64,000 nt of DNA from Chloroflexota bacterium (lineage in GTDB: Bacteria; Chloroflexota; Anaerolineae; Caldilineales; Caldilineaceae): assembly GCA_018969295.1 (NCBI GenBank), contig JAGWYN010000014.1, forward strand, positions 44,574 through 108,573, read 5' to 3'. Below the pieces are notes generated by a model. That model searched no databases. It was not told where the DNA came from and worked only from the letters and a program-made list of their open reading frames with translations. The translations under genes and the position numbers were made by a program. This document shows, in pieces, positions 56,447 to 64,000 of the stretch. The stretch's first letter is position 1. Each line of letters opens with the position of its first letter.

Positions 56447-57376
56447 ATGAACCCGACAAAATGGACACAAGACGAGATACCGAGTTTACAAGGCAAAGTG
56501 GCGGTTGTGACTGGCGCCAACAGTGGGCTTGGTTTTGAGTGCTCGAAAGCATTGGCGGCAAAAGGTGCAACCGTTGTGATGACGGCACGGAATCTTCAGA
56601 AAGGTGAAACTGCTCGCCGGGCGCTTTTGCAGGAACAGCCTGCGGCTTCCGTGGATCTGATGGGGCTTGACGTAGGCGATTTGAGTTCTGTCCGGTCTTT
56701 TGCCCTTGCCTTCAGGCAGAAGTATGAATTTTTGGACATCCTGCTCAACAATGCGGGGGTGATGGCGATCCCGCGTCAGGAGACGCCGGATGGGTTTGAG
56801 ATGCAGATCGGCGTCAACCATCTGGGTCATTTTGCGTTGACAGGGCTTTTGTTGGATCTGATTGTCAAGCGCGCCAAGGCGCGGATTCACACAGTGAGCA
56901 GCAGTGCGCACTACATGGGGGCGATTCACTTTGAGGATTTGATGGGTCGAAGGAAATACAGTCGTTGGGCTGCCTATGGGCAGAGCAAACTGGCGAATGT
57001 TTTTTTCACATTTGAGCTGCAGAAACGTCTGAGCGCGGCAAAACGGGACACGATTGCGAACGTTTCGCATCCAGGTCTTGTCATCGGCAACCTACAAACG
57101 AACAGTGTTGAGCAGTCAGAAGCGAAATTTGAGGCGCTTCTTTATCGTGTCATCAAGCCCATTTTGGCCCAGGACATTGGTATGGGGGTATTGCCGATCT
57201 TATATGGGATGACAGCTCCAGAGGCCAAGGGGGGGGTCTTCTATGGTCCGCGCAAATTCAATCTATTCGGCTATCCGGCCGAACAAAAAGCCCACAGTGC
57301 GGCCAGCGACGCAGCTGCGCTTCGACGTTTTTGGGAGCTTTCCGAGCAGCTGACTGGGGTAAAGTTCAGTTTTTGA
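56447..57376 (+). CDS. Short-chain dehydrogenase/reductase (retinol dehydrogenase-like)
   Basis: A 309-residue classical SDR. It has the cofactor motif VAVVTGANSGLGFE near residue 20, DILLNNAGVMAIPR near residue 98, the catalytic Ser in HTVSSSAHYMG near residue 150 and the YGQSKLANV active-site Tyr/Lys near residue 178. The pattern is close to retinol dehydrogenase/WW-domain oxidoreductase types with NADP preference. GGGAGAA precedes the ATG. Base composition is lower in G+C than the his and polA genes (one counted 60-base line is 50%), and the gene is framed by direct repeats, so transfer is possible. Confidence 0.9.
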   Translation: MNPTKWTQDEIPSLQGKVAVVTGANSGLGFECSKALAAKGATVVMTARNLQKGETARRALLQEQPAASVDLMGLDVGDLSSVRSFALAFRQKYEFLDILLNNAGVMAIPRQETPDGFEMQIGVNHLGHFALTGLLLDLIVKRAKARIHTVSSSAHYMGAIHFEDLMGRRKYSRWAAYGQSKLANVFFTFELQKRLSAAKRDTIANVSHPGLVIGNLQTNSVEQSEAKFEALLYRVIKPILAQDIGMGVLPILYGMTAPEAKGGVFYGPRKFNLFGYPAEQKAHSAASDAAALRRFWELSEQLTGVKFSF

Positions 57377-57389
57377 GTGTACAGCGGGT

Positions 57390-57445
57390 CTGGGCGAATT
57401 GACAGGCGGACGCGTGCGCGCGGAGATTCAAACATTGTGTAGGAA
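57390..57445 (+). repeat. Direct repeat copy 2, upstream of rsmI
   Basis: Imperfect copy of 56316-56371, with CTGGG at 57390, TTGACAGGC at 57399 and CAAACATTG at 57429. The -10 like part has diverged. Confidence 0.65.
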
Positions 57446-57458
57446 CAGATGTTTGAAT
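57426..57458. repeat. Inverted repeat overlapping direct repeat copy 2
   Basis: A perfect 10-base inverted repeat (ATTCAAACAT at 57426-57435, ATGTTTGAAT at 57449-57458) with a 13-base loop. It could be an operator or an RNA hairpin in the rsmI leader. Confidence 0.6.
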
Positions 57459-57529
57459 GGATTTTGAAAGGCTATAGAGTCCATGGTGGCAGGTTTGCAG
57501 CGCGGTGCAGCGGTCTGGCGAGAGCTGTG

Positions 57530-58234
57530 ATGCTTTATCTTGTCGCAACACCGATCGGGAATTTAGGTGACATCACGCTGCGTGGTTTGGAGACACTGCG
57601 CAGTGTGGACTACATTGCGAGCGAGGACACGCGTACGACCGGCGTCTTGCTCAGCCACTATGAGATCCACAAACCTCAGATTGCCTTTCACGAACACAAC
57701 GAAGTGCGAGCGGGCGAACGCATCGTTGGTTTGCTTCAGGCAGGGGCCAGCATTGCGTTGGTGACTGACGCTGGCACGCCGGGCATTTCTGACCCTGGCT
57801 ACTCGTTGTTGCGGCGGGCGATCTCTGCGCAAATTCCTGTGACCCTGATTCCAGGTCCGACCGGGTTGATCATGGCAGTTGTGCTTTCTGGGCTTCCGTT
57901 GCACAGTTTTACATTTCGCGGTTTTCCCCCGCGCAAAAGCAGCCAACGTCGTCGTTTTCTCAGCGTTGACCAGGAGTCTCCGCACACGCTGATTTTTTAT
58001 GAAAGTCCTTTTCGTCTGGCTGCTTTTTTAGAAGATGCCCTGGCTGTATATGGGGACCGGCCTGCTGCGCTTGCCAACGACCTTACCAAGCGTTATGAGC
58101 AGATAGAACGTGCCTCACTTTCCACCCTTTTGTCTCTTGTCCGCCAGAAGAGTTCGTTGAAGGGTGAGTTTATCGTCGTCATTGGCGGTCAGGGCCGCTC
58201 GACGGAAGTTTCCGGTCTGAGCTCTGATGGTTGA
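57530..58234 (+). CDS. rsmI: 16S rRNA (cytidine-1402 2'-O) methyltransferase
   Basis: A 234-residue SAM-dependent methyltransferase of the tetrapyrrole-methylase fold that modifies C1402 in the ribosomal decoding centre. It has LYLVATPIGNLGDITLRGLE at the start, YIASEDTRTTGVLLSHY near residue 35, ALVTDAGTPGISDPGY near residue 78, IPGPTGLIMAVVLSGLP near residue 107 and FYESPFRL near residue 158. It lacks about 45 C-terminal residues found in the E. coli protein. ATG at 57530 gives the normal start; an in-frame ATG at 57449 would add 27 residues unlike the family. Confidence 0.93.
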   Translation: MLYLVATPIGNLGDITLRGLETLRSVDYIASEDTRTTGVLLSHYEIHKPQIAFHEHNEVRAGERIVGLLQAGASIALVTDAGTPGISDPGYSLLRRAISAQIPVTLIPGPTGLIMAVVLSGLPLHSFTFRGFPPRKSSQRRRFLSVDQESPHTLIFYESPFRLAAFLEDALAVYGDRPAALANDLTKRYEQIERASLSTLLSLVRQKSSLKGEFIVVIGGQGRSTEVSGLSSDG

Positions 58235-58278
58235 CCTGCTGTTATTTTTCGTCTGCACGGACGGAAAAGGAGACATCC

Positions 58279-59643
58279 ATGCACACACTGCGTCTCTGGA
58301 GCCTGCCGAGCATCAAGGAGTGGCGGGTCTACTGCCTGCGTTATCCTCTTGTGGAATGGGTGATCTATGGCATGTGGGCCTTTGTCGGGTTCACTGCCCT
58401 TCAAAGCCTGTGGGGGGGGATCGCGCTGCGCTGGGAGAGCGGCCACTTTTGGTTCGCTGCCGACACAGCCGACCCCTGGTATGAACTCGGCACATCGTTG
58501 GGTTTTTGGGGCATGCTCTTTCTGGGGCTGAATTTTATTCTGGCTGCCCGCTGGCAGTGGGTCGAAGATCTGACCGGCGGGCTGGACCGATCCTATCAGC
58601 TCCATGCCCAGGTGGGGACTACAGCGCTGATTTTTCTGCTCCTGCATCTGCTGGTGCTGGCAGTGCAGGCGATCCCCGATCAGCAGGTCCTGGCCCAGTA
58701 TTTGGTTCCTTTTGTCGACACCCACTACACGCTGGGGATGGTTGGCGTCGTCGGTCTGGGCTTGCTGGTGGCCCTCACCCTCTGGGTCAAACTGCCATAT
58801 AGCCGCTGGCTGCAGTCACACCAGCTGATGGGCGTGCCCTTTCTGGCGGGCAGCCTGCATGCGATCCTGCTGCAGATGGACTGGTACCTCATGGCGATTT
58901 TGGGGGCAGGCTGTTATGCCTGGCTCTACCGGCTGGGGCTCTATCGCCGCTGGGCCCCCCCGGCCGCTGGCAAGCTGGCCACTGTCACCCCACAACCAGG
59001 GGTCACGGAGCTGCAGATCCAACTGGATCGCCCGTTTGCGGCACAGCCGGGGCAGTTTGTCTTTTTCAACGTTCGACAAACAGCAGCACCCCTTTCTGAC
59101 GAACCCCATCCTTTTTCGATCTCGGCGATCGTCGACGCTCAGACAGTCCGCATTTCGGCCAAAGCACTGGGCGACTACACCCGATCTCTGCCGAGTCTGC
59201 AGCCAGGTGACCTGGTTGCCCTCTCGGGCCCCCATGGGCGATTCGGTGCACGCCGCCGTCTGGCCAGCGGCCCGTTGTTGTGGGTGGCTGGCGGGATCGG
59301 TGTGACTCCTTTTTTGAGCATGCTCCAGGCAGAGCAGATTCTACCCATGCCAGGCCAGCCGCTCACGTTTGTCTGGTCGGTCAAAAACCGGCAAGAGGCA
59401 CTTTATGCAACCGAAATTGCAACGCAGATTCAACGTCTGCCCCACGCCACATTTCGGCTGCATCTCAGCGACGAAGAAGGATACCTGACAGCCCGGCAGC
59501 TCTTCGAACAATGCGGGCAGCCGGCAGCCCTGACCGTCTTTCTGTGCGGGCCGCCGCCCATGATGCACAAACTCAAGAGCCAGTTCCGCCAGCTGGGCTT
59601 GCGCGGATCGGCGCTGGTGACCGAAGAGTTTGCCCTGCGCTGA
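58279..59643 (+). CDS. Ferric-reductase-like membrane flavoprotein
   Basis: A 454-residue fusion. The N-terminal 230 residues have about six helices with paired His in YQLHAQVGTTALIFLLLHL near residue 115 and QSHQLMGVPFLAGSLHAILL near residue 180, suited to two b-type hemes. The C-terminal part is an FAD/NAD(P) reductase: FAAQPGQFVFFNV near residue 254, HPFSISAI near residue 275, WVAGGIGVTPFLSML near residue 335 and VFLCGPPPMMHKLK near residue 424. It could pass electrons from NAD(P)H across the membrane to iron or oxygen. AAAAGGAG precedes the ATG at 58279. Confidence 0.88.
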   Translation: MHTLRLWSLPSIKEWRVYCLRYPLVEWVIYGMWAFVGFTALQSLWGGIALRWESGHFWFAADTADPWYELGTSLGFWGMLFLGLNFILAARWQWVEDLTGGLDRSYQLHAQVGTTALIFLLLHLLVLAVQAIPDQQVLAQYLVPFVDTHYTLGMVGVVGLGLLVALTLWVKLPYSRWLQSHQLMGVPFLAGSLHAILLQMDWYLMAILGAGCYAWLYRLGLYRRWAPPAAGKLATVTPQPGVTELQIQLDRPFAAQPGQFVFFNVRQTAAPLSDEPHPFSISAIVDAQTVRISAKALGDYTRSLPSLQPGDLVALSGPHGRFGARRRLASGPLLWVAGGIGVTPFLSMLQAEQILPMPGQPLTFVWSVKNRQEALYATEIATQIQRLPHATFRLHLSDEEGYLTARQLFEQCGQPAALTVFLCGPPPMMHKLKSQFRQLGLRGSALVTEEFALR

Positions 59644-59649
59644 GCCAGC

Positions 59650-61215
59650 TCAGGGGGAGACCAGGGGCAGGTACAGAGCGTGCGAAAAACTACTCCGCAG
59701 CGCGATCTCCACATGCAGCAGCGGCGCCAACGACGGGTCGCCGTCAAAAGACTCTGCAGTGCGCCATCCGCTGCCCTCCACCAGCAAGACGATCGACTGC
59801 CCTGGCTGCCAACCAGGGCGGTCCACAATCTCCTGCACAATGGGTGCCAGGTCTGGGCTGCGCCAGCGCCAGCCGACCGTCGGCCACGGCGGGACCGACA
59901 GCCAGCTGACCTGCGCGGCCGTGCGCGCACGCGCGGAGAGATCCGAATCCACAGCTTGGAAAGGGAGTGGGTCGTCGCCGGCCTGCGCTGCAAAACTCAG
60001 GGTGGTCGTCGTATCCGCCGTCTCGTCCACCGCAAACTCCACATAGGCACGCAAAACCTCGCTGCCCGCCGGCAACTCGACGCCGGCAAAACGCATCCCC
60101 ACCAGCTGCACTTCCCCCGGGTCTGCCGGGTCGCTCGTCAGTTCCAGGTCGCTGCTGGTCAAGTTGACCAGATGGGTGGAGAGTGACTCCTCTGCATCGT
60201 CGGCGCTGTCGGACACCCGTGCTTCGATGGCAACCGTCGCCGGTAGCTCGGGCAGCGGGAAATCCACCGCCTGCTGCACAAAGCGATCCTGCAGCAGACC
60301 TGCGCGGGTCATCAGCGTATAGGTGATCGTCTGGGCTGTCGCTTCAACCAGCAAGGCCCCATGGTCTTCCGCAAAAAACCGCTGGCTGCCCTCTACCGGG
60401 GTGCCAAGGGGATAGAGGGCAGCCCCTCCGAGGCCGTTGACCAGGTAAAAAATTCCCTCTCGTTCAATGCGCTCGTAGGTGTGGTCGTGGCCGGCCAGCA
60501 CCGCAGTGGCTCCCCACTCGGCATAGGGCCACTGCAACGGCTGGGTCGAACCATGCCGGCTCGAAGAAGAGTAGGGGGGGTGGTGCAGCACAACAACCCG
60601 CCAGGGCGACTGTGTCGCCTGCAGTCGGGCACGCAGCCACTCGGCCTGCACCGAAGTCGATTCGATGCCGTCGGGCTCGTGTGGGTCACTGTCGAGCATG
60701 AAAAAATGAATCGGCCCGACCACCACCTCATAGTACCGTTCGTTGCCGGGCAGCTCGAAATAGGCCAGATAGGGCTGCGGCAACGGCGGTGATCCAGCCG
60801 AAGTGTACCAGTCATGGTTGCCCAATACCGGAAAAAAGCGGTGGGTTGAGGCGCCTTCCCCATAACTGCCCTGGTAGGGATAGATAAACGAACGGTAGTA
60901 CTTGCCAACATTGGCGTCCAGCGTCTCCGCGGCGCCATCTGGATAGTTGTTGTCTCCGGTCGTGACCACAGCAGCGGGCTGCCAGCTCGCGACCAGGGCG
61001 GCCACATCGGCCTCGGCCTGGGTGTCCACCCCAAAATCCCCGACAACAGCCACGCGCACCGGCTGCTCGGCCGTCGGCTGAGCCGGCAGCGTCTCTCTCC
61101 CCCGTTGATTTTCAGCCAGCCGGCTGCCCCCTGGCACAGCTGCCACCAACACAGCTGCCACCAACACGGCTGCCACCAGACCGCCCCCCAACGCCATTTG
61201 CCGCAACCACGACAT
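59650..61215 (-). CDS. Secreted metallophosphoesterase with C-terminal DNRLRE-like domain
   Basis: A 521-residue exported protein. An N-terminal hydrophobic signal contains the repeated segment AAVLVAAVLVAAV. The calcineurin-like domain shows VAVVGDFGVDTQAE near residue 54, TTGDNNYPDGA near residue 86, FPVLGNHDWY near residue 130, VVLHHPPYSSSSRHG near residue 215 and VLAGHDHTYERIERE near residue 246, the full set of di-metal ligands. Residues about 345-510 form a beta-rich domain like DNRLRE modules. GGAGGTGA precedes the ATG at 61215. It converges on the ferric-reductase-like gene with a six-base gap. Confidence 0.88.
   Translation of the reverse strand: MSWLRQMALGGGLVAAVLVAAVLVAAVPGGSRLAENQRGRETLPAQPTAEQPVRVAVVGDFGVDTQAEADVAALVASWQPAAVVTTGDNNYPDGAAETLDANVGKYYRSFIYPYQGSYGEGASTHRFFPVLGNHDWYTSAGSPPLPQPYLAYFELPGNERYYEVVVGPIHFFMLDSDPHEPDGIESTSVQAEWLRARLQATQSPWRVVVLHHPPYSSSSRHGSTQPLQWPYAEWGATAVLAGHDHTYERIEREGIFYLVNGLGGAALYPLGTPVEGSQRFFAEDHGALLVEATAQTITYTLMTRAGLLQDRFVQQAVDFPLPELPATVAIEARVSDSADDAEESLSTHLVNLTSSDLELTSDPADPGEVQLVGMRFAGVELPAGSEVLRAYVEFAVDETADTTTTLSFAAQAGDDPLPFQAVDSDLSARARTAAQVSWLSVPPWPTVGWRWRSPDLAPIVQEIVDRPGWQPGQSIVLLVEGSGWRTAESFDGDPSLAPLLHVEIALRSSFSHALYLPLVSP
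61136..61180. repeat. 15-bp coding tandem repeat in the signal peptide of the metallophosphoesterase
   Basis: Three near-perfect copies of ACAGCTGCCACCAAC, in frame on the minus strand, encode the repeated hydrophobic stretch of the signal peptide. Confidence 0.85.
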
Positions 61216-61452
61216 TGTCACCTCCTGCTTTTCGACACAGATGCCTGCAGTTCGGTTTAAGCAGGACCCTCCCAAAGAGTATAGCCCCCCCACCCATTAC
61301 AGCACAATTTCAAACAGACCGAGCCGACTGGCAACCATCGCACTGTGACGCTGCACGCCCTGGGGCTGCCGCGCTCCTGCCGCTGTGGTGTTGACCCGTG
61401 CGACGCACGCTTTCCGCAAAACTTTGAACCACACTCAGCGATTTTGGCAGAT

Positions 61453-61482
61453 TTGACAGAACATCCTCTGGTGGCCTATTCT
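61453..61482 (+). promoter_or_regulatory. Candidate promoter of the BREX genes (TTGACA-18-TATTCT)
   Basis: TTGACA at 61453-61458 and TATTCT at 61477-61482 are 18 bases apart, about 280 bases upstream of the first BREX gene. The gap 61216-61761 otherwise holds only a short low-quality open frame I do not accept. Confidence 0.5.
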
Positions 61483-61761
61483 ACATTCAACTCATTGCTT
61501 CGCTCAGCGCTTCCTATGGCACTCCTATGGACAAGTTGCTCAACATCATCTACGGCAATGCTGTGCATTGGGGAACAGGAGAGCTGCGATGCCTTTGACG
61601 AGCTGTCTGGCACACATGGCTGCGACCCACACAGGTGCAGAAGGTTGTCAAGCTGCGGGCGCCGCACTTCACCAGGCTGACATTTGTATGCAGTTGTGAT
61701 GGACGGGGACGCCCGACCGATCCACCCATTCCTTGCAATACTGCCGAATTGATGCAGACGC

Positions 61762-62556
61762 ATGCCGACCACAGATCTGTTCGTGTCCAGTGCAGCTCCG
61801 AGATTTGGTTTCGCCGGCGAAGCGGGCAGCACCCATCTGGCGCGCAGCTACATGTTGGCAGAGCTGCAGACTCTCCTTGCCTATACTCCTGATCCCGAAA
61901 CGACGAAGGCTCGCTATCGGACGGCGGTCATCGATGAGAATTGCCTTGGCAAACAGTCGGGCCAGACGCGCAAACTGACCTGCCGGCATCTGCGCAGGCT
62001 GTATGCACTCGACCCAGCCGTGCCCATTTTTCAAGCGCTGCGCTATTTTTGGGCGCGCGACCCGGACGGGCAGCCCCTGCTGGCCTTGTGCTGCGCGTGT
62101 GCCAGAGACTCGCTCCTGCGCGCCAGTGTGCCGCTGGTGCGTGCTTTGCCGGCGGACACTCCACTGCCGTGCGCTGCCATGGAGGAATTTCTGACCACTG
62201 CTTTCCCTGGTCGCTTCAGCCCAGCAACGGTCACGGCGGCACGCAATCTCCTGGCAACCTGGTCGAAGAGCGGGCATCTTGTCGGCAAAACAGGCAAAGT
62301 GCGGGCACGTGCAACGGCAACAGCGGGCGCGACAGCCTACGCGCTCTATCTGGGCACACTGCTCGGCGCACGCGGCCCGTTGCTCTTCGATGCCCCGTAC
62401 GCGACGCTGCTCGACTGCCCAATTGGCGATCGATACAATCTGGCTGGTATGGCGGCACAGCGCGCCTGGCTTGTGATGCGCCGCATCAGCGACGTGGTCG
62501 AAGTGAGCTTTCCAGCCCTCATTACCGAGCTCCACCGAGGCTGGTTCCGTGAGTAG
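61762..62556 (+). CDS. BrxA-like protein (first gene of BREX locus)
   Basis: A 264-residue protein. Position directly before brxB and brxC and its order of helices fit BrxA (DUF1819), a small DNA-binding component of BREX phage-defence systems. I see TAVIDENCLGKQSGQTRKLT near residue 54, which resembles the I-x-E-N-x-L-x-x-R-S/T pattern of BrxA, and ATVTAARNLLATWSKSGHLV near residue 152, a likely winged-helix segment. Sequence similarity is weak and it is longer than typical BrxA (about 200), so the name rests on context. No strong ribosome site is visible. Confidence 0.6.
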   Translation: MPTTDLFVSSAAPRFGFAGEAGSTHLARSYMLAELQTLLAYTPDPETTKARYRTAVIDENCLGKQSGQTRKLTCRHLRRLYALDPAVPIFQALRYFWARDPDGQPLLALCCACARDSLLRASVPLVRALPADTPLPCAAMEEFLTTAFPGRFSPATVTAARNLLATWSKSGHLVGKTGKVRARATATAGATAYALYLGTLLGARGPLLFDAPYATLLDCPIGDRYNLAGMAAQRAWLVMRRISDVVEVSFPALITELHRGWFRE

Positions 62557-63094
62557 AATGCGCCGGCTAGCCAACGCCTATGCGCGCTACATTGAGATCC
62601 CGTGGCAGCAGAACGCGGCAGCTGCCCAGCGCGTGCTCTTTGGGATCTATTCCGAAGAAGACGAACTGCGCCTGCGCGCCCACATTGGTGAGTTCGAGGT
62701 GCTGACGCGGCAGGCTGGGCACGGCTGGCTGTTCTACGATCTGACCGACTCTTTTGCCGCCTGGCTGGCCACACAGCGCCGCTATGCCACCAAGTACTTC
62801 GCCGACCCTGCTCTGCTCGTGACCTTGATGCCGCGCTATCGCCTCTACATCCGCGACGACTTTGCCCGCGCGCTGCAGGGGGCCGACGCCAACACGGTCG
62901 TGGCCGTCCAGGGGGCCGGCGCGCTCTACGGCTTCCTCAAAGTGAGAGAGGTCGTCGACGACATGGCACCCCTGGTGGCAGGCCGACTGCTCGTCTTCTT
63001 TCCGGGCACCTACGAAAACAACAACTATCGCCTGCTCGACGCCTATGATGGTTGGAATTATCTGGCCATGCCGATTACCGCCGACAAGGAATAA
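62549..63094 (+). CDS. brxB: BREX protein BrxB (DUF1788)
   Basis: A 181-residue BrxB-type protein. The family signature is plain near the end: GRLLVFFPGTYENNNYRLLD followed by AYDGWNYLAMPI. BrxB is a required component of BREX, which blocks phage replication and marks host DNA by methylation; its biochemical role is not known. The GTG start overlaps the upstream stop by 8 bases and has GAGG eight bases before it. brxC follows after 14 bases. Confidence 0.88.
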   Translation: MSRMRRLANAYARYIEIPWQQNAAAAQRVLFGIYSEEDELRLRAHIGEFEVLTRQAGHGWLFYDLTDSFAAWLATQRRYATKYFADPALLVTLMPRYRLYIRDDFARALQGADANTVVAVQGAGALYGFLKVREVVDDMAPLVAGRLLVFFPGTYENNNYRLLDAYDGWNYLAMPITADKE

Positions 63095-63108
63095 GGACGG
63101 AGTTCCAC

Positions 63109-63369
63109 ATGCTCAACCGTGCTGTCTACCAGAAGGATCCTTCCACCCGCAAGCTGGTCAATGAGGGGGTCGCCAGCGTCAACGACGACTCGTCCGAGCA
63201 TGCGCTCGCCGTACTCCGCTACGAGTTGGAGACCTTTGTCTGCGACGGCCAGTATGCCAAGGGGCTGGAACATATTCTGCATACATACCTTGGCAACCTG
63301 GCTGCGGCGCAACAGCCGGCGGTCTGGGTGAGCGGTTTCTTTGGCTCCGGCCAGGGCAATCGCGTCTGA
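63109..63369 (+). pseudogene. brxC: brxC, truncated in the Walker A motif by an insertion sequence
   Basis: Only about 81 native codons remain of a gene that normally encodes over 1000 residues. The N-terminus reads MLNRAVYQKDPSTRKLVNEG, then LRYELETFVCDGQYAKGLEH and QPAVWVSGFFGSG, exactly the start of the BrxC ATPase up to the P-loop (expected GSGKSH). After GSG the frame turns into QGNRV and stops, because foreign DNA begins at 63352. The ribosome site GGACGGAG is intact. The remainder of brxC may lie beyond the insertion, outside the window. Confidence 0.85.
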
Positions 63370-64000
63370 AATTTGACTGGGGGGTGATTCAGCGTAGGCT
63401 TTGCTAAAGAGACGTAAGCAGCAAAGGAGGCTAAATCATGGCGGGCGACATTGGAGAGCACCTCAGTCAGTTTTTCGGCGACTTGGCGGATCCGCGCCGG
63501 GATCACACCAGACGCCACCTGTTGATCGACATCATTGTGATCACCATCTGTGCAGTACTGGGGGGCGCTGACGATTTTGAAGCGGTGGCCGAGTTTGGGC
63601 AGGCGAAAGAGAGTTGGTTGCGCACGTTTCTGGCGTTGCCCAACGGGATACCGGCGCACGACACCTTCTGGCGGGTCTTCCGGGCGCTCGATCCTGTGGC
63701 CTTCGAGCGTTGTTTTCGGGCCTGGGTGGCTGCCGTCATCGAACTGCATCCTGGCCAGGTGATTGCAGTGGACGGCAAAACCCTGCGCCGCGCCCATGAC
63801 CGCTGTGTGGGCCAGGGGCCGCTGCACTTGGTGAGTGCGTGGGCGACAGCCAATGAGGTGGTGCTGGGCCAGTTGCGGGTTGAGGAGAAAACGAATGAGA
63901 TCGTGGCGGTGCCGGAATTGATCGAACAACTCGATGTGGCCGGTTGCCTGGTCACGACCGATGCGCTGAACTGCCAAGTCAAGACCGCCGAGCGCATCGT
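63352..64000 (+). mobile_element. ISAs1-family insertion sequence (left part)
   Basis: Sequence unlike brxC begins at about 63352 (CAGGGCAATCGCGTCTG), followed by a short leader and the transposase gene. The right end and the second inverted repeat are outside the window, so the end position is inferred from the break in brxC homology. Confidence 0.8.
63438..64000 (+). CDS. ISAs1-family (H-repeat-like) transposase, 3' end outside window
   Basis: The open frame starts with ATG at 63438, behind a strong AAAGGAGG, and runs off the window after 187 codons. The N-terminal associated domain reads FGDLADPRRDHTRRHLLIDI and ICAVLGGADDFEAVAEFG. The DDE catalytic region begins VIAVDGKTLRRAHDR near residue 111 (first Asp) and continues with SAWATANEVVLGQLRVEEK, NEIVAVPELIEQLDVAG and TTDALNCQ (second Asp near residue 175), the family pattern. 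It would mobilise the element by cut-and-paste. No frameshift is seen in the visible part, so the element may still be active. Confidence 0.92.
   Translation, partial: MAGDIGEHLSQFFGDLADPRRDHTRRHLLIDIIVITICAVLGGADDFEAVAEFGQAKESWLRTFLALPNGIPAHDTFWRVFRALDPVAFERCFRAWVAAVIELHPGQVIAVDGKTLRRAHDRCVGQGPLHLVSAWATANEVVLGQLRVEEKTNEIVAVPELIEQLDVAGCLVTTDALNCQVKTAERI

Noticed and set aside
57449..57529. N-terminal extension of rsmI to ATG 57449
   Set aside because: The 27 extra residues are not part of the family, and the ATG lies inside an inverted repeat; ATG 57530 gives the normal start.
61345..61680. 111-codon plus-strand open frame in the gap before the BREX genes
   Set aside because: Cys- and Ser-rich with no ribosome site, no motif, and overlapped by equally good frames on both strands.

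Overview
The window is one stretch of a GC-rich bacterial chromosome (roughly 60-65% G+C by eye) packed with short-spaced operons and few long gaps. Gene content fits a member of the Chloroflexota, in the Caldilinea/Anaerolineae direction: two LytR-CpsA-Psr (LCP) wall-polymer ligases, a holin-domain/alkaline-phosphatase membrane fusion, a CpXC protein, a Gram-positive-type LexA operator pattern and many near-leaderless promoters. The phylum is inferred from gene content; no rRNA is present. I recognised no tRNA, rRNA or CRISPR array.

Left part, 1-10.5 kb: the end of a polysaccharide cluster (O-antigen-ligase-like protein, GtrA flippase-like protein, glycosyltransferase), a thioesterase, a membrane protein and a sugar-isomerase-like protein on the plus strand, then two LCP lipoproteins, an HD hydrolase overlapping cinA, and a CpXC protein on the minus strand. 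10.6-15.7 kb: hypA-hypB-hypC-hypD-hypE, the [NiFe]-hydrogenase maturation set without hypF or hydrogenase subunits here, followed by a PHP metallohydrolase. 15.8-23 kb: a divergent nucleotidyltransferase, a three-part phosphatase fusion, a GMC oxidoreductase and isocitrate dehydrogenase.

23-33 kb: an MFS transporter, a decayed peptide ABC-transporter remnant next to a minisatellite, then a minus-strand operon of lower G+C: sugar-binding lipoprotein, two permeases, a WbsX/GH99-like protein, a LacI regulator, a MenE-like ligase and a phosphodiesterase. A strong promoter with a LacI-type operator at its start site precedes it. 33-38.3 kb: a pyridine-nucleotide disulfide oxidoreductase, a membrane glycosyltransferase behind a terminator-like leader, and an EF-G-like GTPase whose consensus promoter contains a perfect LexA-type palindrome.

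38.7-58.2 kb: housekeeping genes polA, argS, serA, an SH3 lipoprotein, acpP, lexA, a MazG-type pyrophosphohydrolase, recO, a NUDIX hydrolase with a zinc-ribbon-like tail, hisD-hisC-(PH-domain protein)-hisB, murQ, an aldehyde ferredoxin oxidoreductase, an SDR gene framed by direct repeats, and rsmI. 58.3-61.2 kb: a ferric-reductase-like flavoprotein and a secreted metallophosphoesterase. 61.4-64 kb: the start of a BREX phage-defence locus (brxA-like, brxB, brxC) whose brxC is cut in the Walker A motif by an ISAs1-family insertion sequence that runs off the window.

The most notable items are the IS-broken BREX locus, the LexA-type operator on the EF-G-like gene matched by two variant boxes at lexA, the attenuator-like leader of the glycosyltransferase, and the direct repeats around the SDR gene.
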